Assembly: GCF_000224145.3 (NCBI RefSeq)
Contig: NC_020174.2
Coordinates: 4,913,117-4,977,116 of the forward strand
Origin: Ciona intestinalis
Lineage: Eukaryota > Chordata > Ascidiacea > Phlebobranchia > Cionidae
Direction: 5' to 3'
Length of the DNA stretch: 64,000 nt
Within the stretch, counting starts at the first letter, position 1. Each line of letters begins with the position of its first letter. A program made the translations under genes and the position numbers. A model generated the notes under the pieces. It was given only the letters and a program-made list of their open reading frames with translations, did no database searches and was not told the DNA's origin. This document shows, piece after piece, positions 51,726 through 63,788 of this stretch.

Positions 51726-53644
51726 AGAGAACTTGATAGTGTACCTGCTGCTTTCGATGTTGTCGTTGTTGTTGTCCTTACCACGGTAGTAAGAGGCACA
51801 CAACCGTACAAACTGTTTAACTCATAATTATCTTCTGTCGTCAGTACGTTCCTTTGGGTTATAATCGGTTGATTCGTTGCCCTATTCAATATAGTTGGGC
51901 TGCCGTTCTTGGTAAATGCATAGCCAGAGTAATGCATTATAGATTGTATGTCGTATGGTGAACCAAGTGAATTGATTGTCGTTCGTTTTTCAAAGTTAAA
52001 GAGTTTATCTAAAAATTAATTAAGATATATACTAATGAATCTATTCAAACGGGAATCAACATGAAAATGGCACCATGGTTAGGCGCTTGCGTCGTAACCC
52101 AAGGATACAGGGTTCGACGCCGCCACTCTTGTGGGTGCATGTGTCCTTAATGGGCAAGACATTTAACCGGCGCTGTGTCAAAGTGGTTACCGCTAGTTCA
52201 GAAATGACAGGTTCGAAGCTTGACGCTGCTAGATTATAACACACTTACCGTTTAAGATATTTTCCAAACGAATAGTTACATAGTCGTCTCTGTCCGGTCG
52301 AGACTGCTCATGCCAGAAACCAAGAGCATGCAAAAGCTCGTGTTGGACTATTCCACTATATTCGCATCCTGGCCCAATGGATAGTTCTTGTTTACCGCCC
52401 CTCCTTCCAATCAAGGACCTAAGAAATAAACAAAAAGTAAAAAAATACGTAATATAGTAGGGTGGGGGAAGATGGGGCACCTTTAGCACATAATATCCAA
52501 ATGCCATGACCGTGTTTTAAACAATTAACAGCGGTCTGTGGGAGTCGTGAGGATACGGTTTAATAATTCGTTGAATGTTCTTTGTTTACCACCAAATGGG
52601 ACGAGAAAATAGAATGAATAGGTGTCCCATCTTCCCCCACCCTTATACTGTACATATAAATGATCAGCTAAACAACTTATATTTACCAGCATCCTGTTCC
52701 AGGTATAACTTCAATAAAATCCACTTCTGTAGTTCTGTTTATAAAATCAATGCAAGTACTTCCTGATATAGCGGCGACTGCTTCATAAATTGCTGTATCC
52801 GCTATCGCAGCTTAATGAACAAAGAAGTTAGTCGAAGTGTCGGTTAGCAAAAAATCTTGCCGGAACAACCCAAAATACAAGCATATAACTTACATATATC
52901 ATTCCTCGTGACGAAAGGTACTTTGATACGTCCATTAACTCTATTGGTCCATAGGTCCAACACATTTGTTACACCATTTTGCACGAAGTTTTTTGTCTTG
53001 CTGTATGCCTAAAATTAAATTAAACACTGGTTAATTTTTAATTTTGCCATAAATTGTGTAATTTTGCTGTTCAGGTAAAGGGGAGCCATGAGCCTAATGA
53101 AACTTTTATTGACTAGAATTGGCCCATAGTTACCTCTCGAGGCAACGGTTATTCAAGGCGTATTTTCATCGCATTTCATAAATTGGCAGCTTTAATCCAA
53201 TCACCTTTCTAATCATCGGGATATTATGTTTATCAAACTTGATATCTCCTTCTATGAAACCACTCGATTTACATTCGCAACTGATCGGACAATCCCATTC
53301 ATCGGTCTGGTGGCCAAGCGGTCCACAATCGTCCGTGCATTCCGCGGAATTGAACGAACATTTACTTTCAATACTATGTCCCGTACCTGTATTTACAGAA
53401 TTATATAAACATATTCTCATTCGTCGCTACTCTAAAGAGCGTTTTCAATTGGTAAAAATACGATTAAGAAATACGAGACATTATGTTCTAACGGTATCTA
53501 TCTTACCCCACACGATACATTTCGTTAATCGATACTTATAAAAATAACATCTATACAATGTTCGTTAGGTATCATACCTTTAGTGGGAGCAAATGTCAAC
53601 AGCATATCCAAACACAGTAGCAAAGCGATGTAGCGTGCTCTCAT
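51713..53644 (-). CDS. Secreted astacin metalloprotease with antistasin-like N-terminal module
   Basis: Six in-phase exons, 53578-53644, 53205-53386, 52894-53008, 52687-52810, 52249-52418 and 51713-52008, give 317 aa. Exon 1 is a signal peptide ([19 protein letters not shown]). Exon 2 holds six Cys in the order C-x6-C-x3-C-x11-C-x3-C-x-C ([19 protein letters not shown]), close to an antistasin-type domain, followed by the astacin propeptide motif FIEGDIKF with its Asp switch. The catalytic domain shows [18 protein letters not shown], the zinc site [17 protein letters not shown] and the Met-turn [10 protein letters not shown] with the Tyr ligand, so it should be active. The end is a Thr/Ser-rich tail without CUB, EGF or ShK domains. 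It is probably an extracellular digestive, matrix or defence protease. The last intron contains SINE pieces. Confidence 0.92.
52060..52235 (+). repeat. Two SINE head fragments in astacin intron 5
   Basis: GGCACCATGGTTAGGCGCTT with GATACAGGGTTCGACGC, then a second start CGGCGCTGTGTCAAAGTGGT with GACAGGTTCGAAGCTTGACG. Confidence 0.65.
52453..52647. mobile_element. MITE (family 1) in astacin intron 4
   Basis: TATAGTAGGGTGGGGGAAGA and CCATCTTCCCCCACCCTTATA ends; inside CGTGTTTTAAACAATTAACA and GTCGTGAGGATACGG. Among the best preserved copies. Confidence 0.85.
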
Positions 53645-53717
53645 TATAATGTATCCCCGCACGCTGCTGTGTCGATAGCTATAGCTTAGAATAAATTAAA
53701 ACATTCAAGTTCCGAAA

Positions 53718-53725
53718 CTTTTATA
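53718..53725 (-). promoter_or_regulatory. TATA box of the astacin gene
   Basis: The minus strand reads TATAAAAG, 74 bp upstream of the ATG. A start site about 30 bp further on leaves a leader of some 45 nt. Confidence 0.45.
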
Positions 53726-53797
53726 TTCCAGCGTTCTTTGGTCACAAAAAATGTGACGTCATAAAGAAAACATTTTTTTCAATTGTATTCGTGAATA

Positions 53798-54100
53798 TAT
53801 CACTGTGTGGTAAGATGGATATCTTTAGCTGCTTCAGTTAAAGTTTAGCACATAATATTTAACATTCTCTAATTGTGTTTTTAACAATTTAACACAATCT
53901 TTAGAGTGGTGAGGTTATATATTTCTTTGTTTGAATGAATGAATGTAACTTACTTTATCCTCGCGTGGCCGGAAAACGACAGTCGTTATAACACGGGTGT
54001 GCACCTCGCGCCAGCTTACGAGTTACCAAGTATGTTTACTACCAGCGGGGCGAGAAAAGAGAACGCAGCGTGTCCCATCTTACCCGACAACTACTATATA
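53798..54100. mobile_element. MITE (family 1) split by a SINE
   Basis: The left part ends at TTCTTTGTTT (about 53931) and the right part resumes at TTTACTACCAGCGGGGCGAG (about 54032) up to CATCTTACC...CTACTATATA. Between them is a reversed SINE 3' part, so the SINE inserted after the MITE. Confidence 0.75.
53932..54031 (-). repeat. SINE 3' part inserted in a MITE
   Basis: GAATGAATGAATGTAACTTA, CTTTATCCTCGCGTGGCC, GACAGTCGTTATAACACGGG and CAGCTTACGAGTTACCAAG, read on the reverse strand. Confidence 0.75.
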
Positions 54101-54124
54101 CCATCATTTCGTTAGCCGGCCATT

Positions 54125-54406
54125 CGAATGAGTATGGTAACTTGTAAGAGGGAACGAGGTGTAATGAAACAGAACAACCTTTTTCTTACGACTGTCGTTG
54201 CACCGCCACGCGGGGATAACTAAATATATAGTAGGGGGTGGGGGAAGACGGGACATCTTTAGCCTCAAATATCCTGATCATATTTTAAACAATTAACAAC
54301 GGTTTATAGAAGTTGCGACGATACAGTTTTACAATTTTTTGAATGTTATTTGTTTACTGCCGAGAAAATAGATTGAAAAGATGTCCCATCTTCCCCCACC
54401 CTACTA
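54125..54406. repeat. SINE tail followed by MITE (family 1)
   Basis: 54125-54225: TGGTAACTTGTAAGAGGG to GCCACGCGGGGATAA (plus-strand SINE 3' part). 54228-54406: a MITE with TAGTAGGGGGTGGGGGAAGA and CATCTTCCCCCACCCTACTA ends. Confidence 0.75.
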
Positions 54407-54687
54407 CATTTACTCAACTGCTTTTTTTCGGCGTGGTTAAAAGTAAACGAAATCACAATTTTTGATGAAACAAATTGTATTGAGTACGCACGATACGAAG
54501 AAGAGTAAAATATATGTTGGTAGTCGTAGTTTATTATAAAGTGCAACGTTAAGGTGCATGCTTCACCAGCACCGATGGAGTTTCAATTTATTTCGATTTG
54601 ACCGTTTCAGTAACAAATTACAACAAAAATAGAAATGATTTAAAAATTTTGAAAAAAATAAAAATAGATTTTTTTTAAATTCGGAAT
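54407..54687. other. 3' flank of GAPVD1
   Basis: AT-rich, no gene or known repeat seen. Confidence 0.4.
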
Positions 54688-57600
54688 TTATTTTCTTTCG
54701 TCGATAGTTTTAATAAACTCAGTAGCGGCCGTGAATTGCATCCACCAGTAAGACTCCTCGCCCGTTAGTTGATCGCCCACGAAACTGGTAACGTATTGAA
54801 CTGTTGAAAGTAGATGGGCTGGGTTTGCCTGTTAAAGTAAAGAGTTAAGATATTAAGACTAAACATGTTGGAGTATGATATGCTAGGTTGTATTTTAAGA
54901 CCTAGATTTATAAGGTTCAAAATATAAAATTACAACAAGCCAAACCCTTTTGTTGCTCAAAGTGTTCTTAATAAACAAAGTTCATATTTGGGTAAAACAA
55001 AAAAATAAGTTGAGATACCAGAAATTGATCGCTGGTTATTTAAATGAATAATGCAACTCGTAAGCAGGCGCGAGGTGTATGTAACAGAACACATGTTATA
55101 ATGACTGTCTCTGCCCGCCACGCGAGAATACATAAGCTAAATACAAGGTAACGCGTAAACGGGTACAACCACGTCCTACTAGAGATCTCTAGTGGGCCGT
55201 GGTACAACGTGTATGAAACAGCAAATAAACTACATGCACTCATATACAACACACCTTGATCAATACAAACACAAGCACTGGAGTGAAATCATCGGCACCG
55301 GGAGCTTCACTTTCATCTGCAAGTTTAAGAAGATGCATCACCGCTCTGCAACATCGGAGAGCAGCATCCAGCTTCCCACGAGGAGATCTATGAGCAGATA
55401 ACATCCTCGCTTCTCTTTGTGCAGATAACCACGGACTCTCTTTGAGATATTTGCGTCGAACTTGCAGGGAGGGATGGAGAGGTGTTAGAACAGCTGAGAG
55501 CCGTGAAATATGTTGATGGAACAGCCTGTAGGGATATTGGAAATATTAAAATTAGGATTGCAGAAAACTTTTTTTTCTGAGCGATGTGTTACTTTTTTAC
55601 ACAGATATACATGTGTTTAAATTAGTAAAGAAAAAAAACTAATACAACAGAATTAGAAAATTCTATTTTAAGCTAAATTTTATTTGTATTTTTGTCTTTG
55701 TTTTAACTTGGGACGAAAAGGCCTCAAATTAAACTCTGTATAGGACAACCAGCATGACAACTTGTTAGATTGCTAGGTTGCCACTTATAAGTTACAATCC
55801 CACATACTGATCTCTAAGTAAGTCTCCATCTCCATTAGGAAACATGGCGTGTTTATCTATGTAAGTGAAGATGATGCGTTCAACACAACTTTCAGCTTCA
55901 AGCATTTGCTCGTCACTTGCGCCTGGGGAGGTATGGAATATCGTTCAATAAATTAGGAGCAAAAATAAATGTGTTAAAGTTGTAAAAGCTTGGGTTTCCA
56001 AGTTGATTTAGGCCATGCATACAAAACAAAAGTTGTATTTGGGAATATATATGTCCAGGAATTTCACTTGACTTATTTACTGTTGCTCAACAGTGGTTTA
56101 TTTCACAAAATATTTTATTGAACAACCTCTCCTCCCCCTCTACACTTCAGACAATCCCTTCTGTTGTTCATGCATGTTAACACACACTATGTAACCCATC
56201 CACCGACCCCCACCTTCCCATATCCGATCCTCTCCCATCCTCGAGTTGATCCACGATAAAAACGAACCAACAAGTGATACCTTCTCATCTGATGCTCCTA
56301 ACCTCATGAAACTATTCCTAAAGTCCCAAACCACTTTTTCCTTCTCTTTGAGGAAGATACGAACGCATTGGGAGGTGAAGAATTTCCTGGGTTATCGGTT
56401 TAAAGTTAAGAGATTTGTATAGGACATATTAATTGGCTTGTAATAGTAAAGATATATAAACAAGCTTAATCCCTTTAGGGAAGGTATAAACATATTGTGA
56501 GAACCTCCTGGGTTATCGGTTTAAGGTTAATGATGAAACATCAATCCTTTAAGATTGCAATTAAGAAAATAACCAGATTATCTCTTTCACACTTGTAATT
56601 TACTTGGCAACAACAATATATTATAATTAACCTGCAAATTGTTTTATCCATCTCAGCACACGTAGTCATGTGTTGTAGATACGATGACGTCGATAACAGA
56701 TGTTGTCGTGCTCGTATTAAATAAGCTGCGTATGATGAACGGTGGTTGCAATCATTCCACATGCTCTGTAGGTGATATATTGTTACTTTGAATATGATCA
56801 AAACCTCAAGTTTTGATAGGTTTTATAAGGTCTTGGCTTTTCAACATACGTGCCAAAAAAGACAATCATATCCAATAGAAGTAAAAAAGTAAAAAAAAGT
56901 TTTAAAAATAAAAAATCTCTTTGTGTTGAAAGTTGAAACTAAAAACAAAAATTCTGTTAAAAAAGAAATTCAATTCTGCCCAAAAAACTCTGTCAACAAC
57001 AAATTTGAAGATTAGGGTTGATCCTCATCACCTGGAGGATGGCCCTGCATCCCGCATCATCAAGTTGGGAGATGCTCCTTAACACTTCATCAAGATGAGC
57101 AATCCTTGATCTATCGTGGAGCATGAGGGCTTCAGCATGCGCTCCACGGAGAAAAGACATCAAGTGATCTTTCTGACTGCAAGGGGGGGTGGGGGATTAC
57201 GTATAAAAAAAATTGTTGTTGCATTTTATGCTAAAAAAACAAACATAGTGGTCTTTCTATTCAATACGTGTGAATTCTTGTGTGTGTGAGATTTAGACCG
57301 GACTTGGCCCATTACCTCAACATTGTATATGTACATTTTAGAATATATGGTTAAGGTCCTACAGTAAGAAATGCCATGGGTACTAGGATTTAGGTCGGGG
57401 TTTCCAATTACACTAACACCTATATATGCATGTTTAAGTAAAACATTCTCCATGGACCAGGGGTATTTATCCATACAAAGCAAACACGCCACAAACTTTG
57501 TCCGATCGTTTTTCCTCCCCCCTCTTTTCTCCACAAATAAAGCATCAGATGAGTTGGGAGACATCACCCCAAGTAGAAGTAGGGCGGGGGACGGGGGCTC

Positions 57601-60600
57601 AGGGGGTGGTTCGGTCAAGGAGAGGGCTTTCCTTAGCTTTCTCTTCGTGTCTTCTTTCGATTCTCCCTTAGCCATGGGACATGTAGCCGGCGTGGCACGA
57701 GATTTGATGTCATGTGTCCCATGCCACGTGCCGTGGTATGAGGAATTGGATGACGCGCCACGGGTTGCAGTTGTCACAGTATCGTCACTTAGTGGGGATT
57801 GAACATCAGTTGCTGTGGATCCGCTTATACTGGGGAGATATATAAAGAACCTCTTATAGGAGAATTATATTAAAAAAACTTTTTTTATAAAAATTATTAC
57901 TAAGTTAGATAAAAAAATAAAGTAAATTTTTATACTATACAATTATAAGTGATATTGATGAGAAAAATTAATGAATTAACTCAAAACAGCCCAACTTTTA
58001 GACAATTTTTGTTTCTCTTTATAGAATGATACAAACTTACTTTTGGTGGTCAGGTGATTCCCCTGAGTAGATACCAGGATCCAACCCAGGCTCCCCTGCT
58101 CCATTCTCATTCTGTTGGTTCGATACTTTCTGTCGATACTTCTGTAAGATGTCTTCACCAGGGGAGCTTAACTGTAAAGGAAACTTAATTGAGGGTTTAG
58201 CTTCTGTATCATTTACTTACAATATTGTTGTTTTTTTACATGTTGTTATTTTGTTGATTAAGATCTGTTCAAATACATTTTCGGCTAACAGGTGTTTAGT
58301 TACAGGTATTTTCCCCACATTTATTAGTACGGGTAGAATTATCACAACTACTTTGGTGTTCAACTTACTTCAGAATCATTCAGTTGAATTTCTTTTTCCA
58401 GTGAAGCTGAAAACAAAAGGGGTAAATATAAACATAAAAAGGCATCAAATTTTTTATGTGGGCTCCTACATAGAATTGGTCAATTGAAAGAACTTATTGT
58501 AGTTTAGAACTTGTTGTTAAGCAGCTTTAAACCCACACAATAATAACCTGCTACAACTTACTTAAACCACACCACACCTATATAAAAATACTTACAAACA
58601 CATCACCATATAATACTTACATCCTGCATTATAAAAGCTTGACGATGCCGTCCCATCATATCCCCCATTTAACCTTGGTAACCCACCCTTGCGTTTCGCA
58701 AAGCTCGGAAATCGGTTCGTTTTCCACCAAGATTTCTTGCGATCCAGTGGTTTGTTCCTACCATCCTGGTGTGTTGTATGGTTATTAATATACGGTAAGT
58801 GTATTCTTTGGGTAATATTGTAAGTAGGTTAGGATGGTCCATGTTTTTACCATTTATTCATTCTATATAGTAAGTTGGAGAAAGAGGAGATATGCTTTCA
58901 TTCTGTTTTCTTGTCCCATTTGGTAGTAAACAAATATTTACAAAGACACATAATCATATCCTCCTATCCATGACATAACACAATAATCGCACATGGAGTT
59001 TTCTATTTAGATGTATGAAAGCAGTCTGGGTGTTGGGGTAATGGGCCAACTTTGGCCTAATCCTGGGTGCATGACAAAGTCCTTACCAACATACAATAGA
59101 ATGATAAAACAATGAACAAACAAACATAAACCTTCACCTGTACATTTGGTTCCTTGGGCCTTGCACCTTGTGGTAAGTTATTCTTATGTGGTTTATTTTC
59201 ATTGTTACCTTCTTCTGGTTTCGTGGCAAGAGGTGCGGAGGTGCTTTGGTTGTTTGCTATTTGTGGTATTATAATGAGATAACGTGACTTAATTTTTGTC
59301 TGTTACGTTTTCATAGCACTGTATCCTTACTGTATTTCTTTATAATGGTATTGGAACTTGGGTGACCATTAGGTAAATAATGTATGTTTTCCCAAACATA
59401 TAAAATCTAATTAAACTAAAACATTATAGATACAATTTTATACAGTTGTTATATTATATTGCAAAAATATACTTGTATATACCTGTATTGACACTAACAA
59501 GCCTATCGGTTGTAGCAGCTCCTGTATCTGATGGTTTTATCTCTGGGACTTTTTCTTGCTCTGAAAGCACAAATTAATTACATTTGTAGTTTGTAAGCAA
59601 TGTTTAACACATATGTAAGTTTACCATCTGTTTGGTTTTGTGAAGAATCCATGTTAATTTTAGGAATGGCTGAATTATTCTTGCTGAGTGGATCAAATGT
59701 ACTTAGCACATCATCATGAGTGGGGTGTGTGTTAACCACTACAAAGGGAGAGTCCTGGTTATGATTGACAGTTTGTAGAGGTTTGTCCGTTGGTTTATTA
59801 TCTGGTGTTTCATCCCATGCAACTATCTTGCTGGTTTGCATGGGTGGGGGTTGGGGTAATACTTCAGGGGTGAAGGGTTGGGTGGGAGTGGGGTTGTTTT
59901 TATGTTGTGGGGGTGGGGGCCTCGGTGGTGGGGTGAAAGATGCATTATCCCGAGAATCTTTACTAGACTTCTTGTAAGGACTCCTCTTGATGGTATTGAT
60001 GTGTTCAAAGTCCATTGGAGAACTCCCGCTATCCGGAGCGTCCTCTTGCTTCGGAATGTTCCACGCCACGCTCTTCTCTACTCTTTTCGCATCAAACGAT
60101 GCGGAAGTCCGGATGTTGCCATCTGCTCGCGAGGACATCAATAAAGGAGATTGGTTGGCAGCCAACCTTGGTGATGCGGAAGCACTGGATGATGACGGCA
60201 CAGCACGATCAGGCTCACTACTGTTAGAACTTCCCCCTCCCCCAGTGTGACTGCTTTCCCCAGACCCCCCTCCTCTGTTAATCAGGTCATCAGCATCGGG
60301 ACTAATACTAGAAGGACATTTTCCATAACTACGATCATAATGACTCCATTGCTCGTCACTTGCTGCGATTTAATGTGAAAAAATTTGTTTGAAACTAATG
60401 ATTAGTTAATTTGAATATGGATGAACAACTAAATGAATTCAACTTATATATACGATTGTTATAACTACACTGTTCATTACTTGCTGGTAATCTGTATGAA
60501 GATAAAATATGTATATCTATCATATAAGCTAAGTGCTATAGGATATACCAACAGTATAAAACTACAGGTGGGAAAACATGATTCACCTTTAGCTTGAATA

Positions 60601-63600
60601 TTATCAGATACAAGACTTAGACCCGATACTCCACTAAACCCGGATGCCGCGCTTAATCCTGGGGTACTCGCACGTGATCTGTTGTCTTCCATCACATCTT
60701 CAGATGCCTGGGAACAATTTATCTTTCAGATACAAACCATTGGTACTACATATAAAATGGAACAAAACTTGAATTAATAACAATTAGAATCCAGTCCTGA
60801 TGTATTATTGTAGTAATGTCCTTATGAAAGACTCTTAACAGACATTGCTCAAACCCAGAGATCCCTAATAGGATGTAGCACCCTGGGTATTGGGTTAATG
60901 AGCCAACTCTAGCCTAAACCCAGATACAATTACTTGCCATGCCGCAGGACGTCACACAGGATATTTTCCTCCTAACACACCACGAACAAACATTACTTAC
61001 AGCAGTCCCCGTCTCCGATTCAAGCTCCTGCAGCCGATCCTCTGATCTAATGTCCGGAGGTTCACTGTCGCTAGGCAGCACCTCCACACTCCATACATCA
61101 CTCCTTGAATCTTCGTCACGAGCAAGAGCAAGGAAGGAGCTGATGCTCCCGTTGTTGCTTGGTCTGTAAAGTTATTATTATGGGTAGGTACAGATGGAGT
61201 GTAACACTTAATTGGGCTTAAACTCAGCATATGATAAGTTACTTACATGGTAACTGGTAAGCTGGCACGCAGCATATAAAACAGAATACCTGTGTTATAA
61301 CGACCTTTTCAGCCACGCAAGGATAAAGTAAGTTGTCTACATTTATTCATAAAACAGCAGGGTTGAGTAAAGCAACCAATAAACTGAAATCCTACATCTT
61401 AGCTCCCCCATCATGCCACACCATAGGACCTCCCCCATATAGAATACCAGCAGCAACACACAACCCTAATAAACAGCCAACCCACCTCAACCTTCCTGGA
61501 GGATCCTCTGATATTTCATCCAATCTTTCCGACTGCGAATCCTGTTCAGCAGGAGCTTCAGAGTCCGAAGCATAAACATCCATGCTCCATGTGTCGCTGC
61601 GCGCATCCACGGGGGCCGGTTGGTTCCCTGGTTCATCCCTTCGTGGGTCAGTTACACCCGGGTCCGCGAAACGAACCCCAAGTTCTTGACGGATTTCGAA
61701 CTTTCGCATTTTGTCTTCGATGCTCTCACTATAAACAAGGAGATGTCGATACAAGACATGGATTTTCATTAATTATACAGATAAATGTAGTTAATATATT
61801 TATAATTACTATAATGGCTGGTTGATTGCTATCCTGTATGGTTAACAATTCGGTCAACCCATTAGTCACCACTCAGTTAAAGAATTTAAGTGTCTTGCCT
61901 ATAGAAACACACACCTATTAAGCAACAAAACTTTCTTTTATGTTGTAAGCCAAACCAGACAATGACATTTGGCCATGACACCAAATTGAAGCACATCAAT
62001 ACATTTTCATGATTCTCTCTTCAACATTAAGTTATTTACCCGTTACCATTGTTATAGTTGGTTACATCTAAAGTTTAGAGCACATCAGTATACATACATA
62101 CAATGGTCAACATAAACTACACTTGCATGGTTATTCCTAACACTGAGTTAGTTACCGTGAGGTTGGTAGTTTTCTCCTTAAAGCTTTTAAAGCTTCGTCG
62201 TTGTTTGCGTGCGTTACGCTCTCCTGGTCACCACCGTCATCATCATCATCCTATTGTCATAAAGGTGAGTATGATTCCATTATGATGTCATAATTAAAAG
62301 CAGTGAAAGTTTCTGAATTCTACTAAGCCTATGAGTATGTGTGTTGGTTATTTAAAGTAATGATCCAACGCCTTTAATACCTTTGGCTTGCCAAGAAAAT
62401 AGATTATACATACCATATTAAAATAGTATAAAATAAAGTATAAAACTAGTATAAAATAATATCTTGAAGAATCTTGAGTTAAAACACCTATGTAGCCTAT
62501 GTAATATCTGTTCTAACTTGTCTATAAATATTTTCCATTTAATTAATGCATTTCAGCACGGTTGTCCCACAACTGTAATATCCATTTAAGCTTTGGTACA
62601 AATATAGTATGTAAGGTATATAAATACCAACCTGGTTTCCATGCGAGCTAATAGCATGGAAGCTGCTTGTATCATCCACAGCTGCTTCCTCCTGCTGATC
62701 AAGATCAATGGAAGATGATCCGGAAGTCCTGGAGATTCCATCCTCAGTTGGAAGCTCCTCACCAACCTCACTAAGGTCCGAGCCTGGAAAATTAAATGGG
62801 ACATTTTTTCATTCCATTTTCTTGTCCTATTTGGTAGTAATGACGCCCATAGACCGTTGTTAATTGTTTAAAACACAATCAAGGTTTAATATTATGTGCT
62901 AAAGAGGCCTATCTTAAAGTGGTTAGCAATTCTTTTACGAGGTAACGGTTCAAGGCTTGATGCTGTTACAGTAGTGGTTGTGTGTGGCCGTGGACAAGAT
63001 ACTCGAATGTTATTTTAAAATGATGGTTAATGTCCCTAAATTAAACTGATACAGGCTTAAACCTAAAGTTATTACAACTACAGACCACTGGGATAAATAA
63101 CAAGACCCGAATGCTACCAACCTCCAGAATAAAGTGAGAATCGCGACCTTTTTTCCAGCCCGTCAGCCTCAGTTAGTGAAGCATCGTCCAATGAAGCAGC
63201 TTCAATGGTTGATACATTGGGTGGGAGGGTTTGGGTGGCTTGTAGTTCTAATACCTGCATGTACGAAACAGTTTTTGGAGAATTACTTTAAAACATAAAA
63301 CATTGTGTATGAAATATTTGTAGCTCTAATATTTACGAATATAAAATATTGAAAGGGATTATACGGCTTAATGCTGTAACTTTAATTTAATATGAGCTAT
63401 GGTAGAGTTCAACATAGTTTATACCAAGACAATCACTTATTAGAATTGATTAACATTAAGTTAAACTTAGATTAGGTTCTGGGCCTTCTGGCATAATGTG
63501 ACAACTCTGGCCTAAATCTTGGGTACCATATTATGGCAGACTTCAGGACCTCATCTTTATATAGCAGTACACAAAGTTTACAAACACACACTTAAATATA

Positions 63601-63788
63601 GGATATGGTAGTTAAACATAGCATAGACCTAGTCTATTTTTAAATACATTTGATGAACATAAAGGTAAACATTACCTCAGCTTCGCCCAGAGTCCCAGGT
63701 TGTTGATCAGGTCCACTATTACTAAGTGACATCACTAATACAACACCCATAGTATCAGGTTGGGTGTTGTTACCATTAGAAGAAACAT
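54688..63788 (-). CDS. GAPVD1: GAPVD1 (RME-6/RAP6), C-terminal part; gene continues past right edge
   Basis: Twenty in-phase exons: 63676-63788, 63122-63254, 62632-62783, 62156-62250, 61492-61728, 61001-61163, 60587-60707, 59625-60362, 59483-59560, 59138-59256, 58621-58765, 58369-58406, 58041-58171, 57488-57829, 57032-57176, 56632-56765, 56214-56386, 55808-55922, 55255-55525, 54688-54828. They give about 1,193 aa; human GAPVD1 has about 1,480, so the N-terminal RasGAP domain should lie right of the window. The middle is low-complexity Ser/Pro/Asp-rich linker, including a Pro-rich stretch in the 738-bp exon. The last exons form the VPS9 domain (GADDFTPVLVFVLIK, then ANPAHLLSTVQYVTSFVGDQ and GEESYWWMQFTAATEFI), the Rab5 exchange module acting in endocytosis. 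The donor of exon 57488-57829 (GC|GTGTTT) is the least certain junction; it was picked for phase. Confidence 0.93.
55040..55135 (+). repeat. SINE 3' part in GAPVD1 last intron
   Basis: GCAACTCGTAAGCAGGCGCG, AGGTGTATGTAACAGAACAC, ATGACTGTCTCTGCCC and GCCACGCGAGAATA. Confidence 0.65.
57290..57440. repeat. Dispersed repeat family 3 in a GAPVD1 intron
   Basis: GACTTGGCCCATTACCTCAA, CATTGTATATGTACATTTTA, AAGGTCCTACAGTAAG, GCCATGGGTACTAGGATTTA. One of the longest copies. Confidence 0.65.
58866..58985. mobile_element. Degenerate MITE (family 1) in a GAPVD1 intron
   Basis: TATAGTAAGTTGGAGAAAGA, then TTCTTGTCCCATTTGGTAGT and CATATCCTCC; one half is decayed. Confidence 0.5.
59020..59105. repeat. Dispersed repeat family 3 in a GAPVD1 intron
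   Basis: CTGGGTGTTGGGGTAATGGG, CCAACTTTGGCCTAA, CCTTACCAACATACAATAGA. Confidence 0.6.
60865..60960. repeat. Dispersed repeat family 3 in a GAPVD1 intron
   Basis: ACCCTGGGTATTGGGTTAAT, GAGCCAACTCTAGCCTAAAC, CATGCCGCAGGACGTCAC. Confidence 0.6.
61240..61345 (+). repeat. SINE 3' part in a GAPVD1 intron
   Basis: CATGGTAACTGGTAAGCTGG, AAACAGAATACCTGTGTTAT, AACGACC, CCACGCAAGGATAAAGTAAG and ATTTATTCAT tail. Confidence 0.7.
62800..62915. mobile_element. Half MITE (family 1) in a GAPVD1 intron
   Basis: TTCTTGTCCTATTTGGTAGT, GACCGTTGTTAATTGTTTAA and TATTATGTGCTAAAGAGG; family-1 blocks in reverse order, one end missing. Confidence 0.6.
62920..63005 (+). repeat. SINE head remnant in a GAPVD1 intron
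   Basis: AAAGTGGTTAGCAATTC (A-box region), GGTAACGGTTCAAGGCTTGA (B-box region), GTGGCCGTGGACAAGA. Confidence 0.6.
63470..63560. repeat. Dispersed repeat family 3 near the right edge
   Basis: GTTCTGGGCCTTCTGG, GTGACAACTCTGGCCTAAAT, CTTGGGTACCAT, TTCAGGACCTCATC. Confidence 0.5.

Noticed and set aside
57226-57802. Plus-strand 143-codon frame as a gene
   Set aside because: Shadow of a GAPVD1 exon (57488-57829) on the minus strand.
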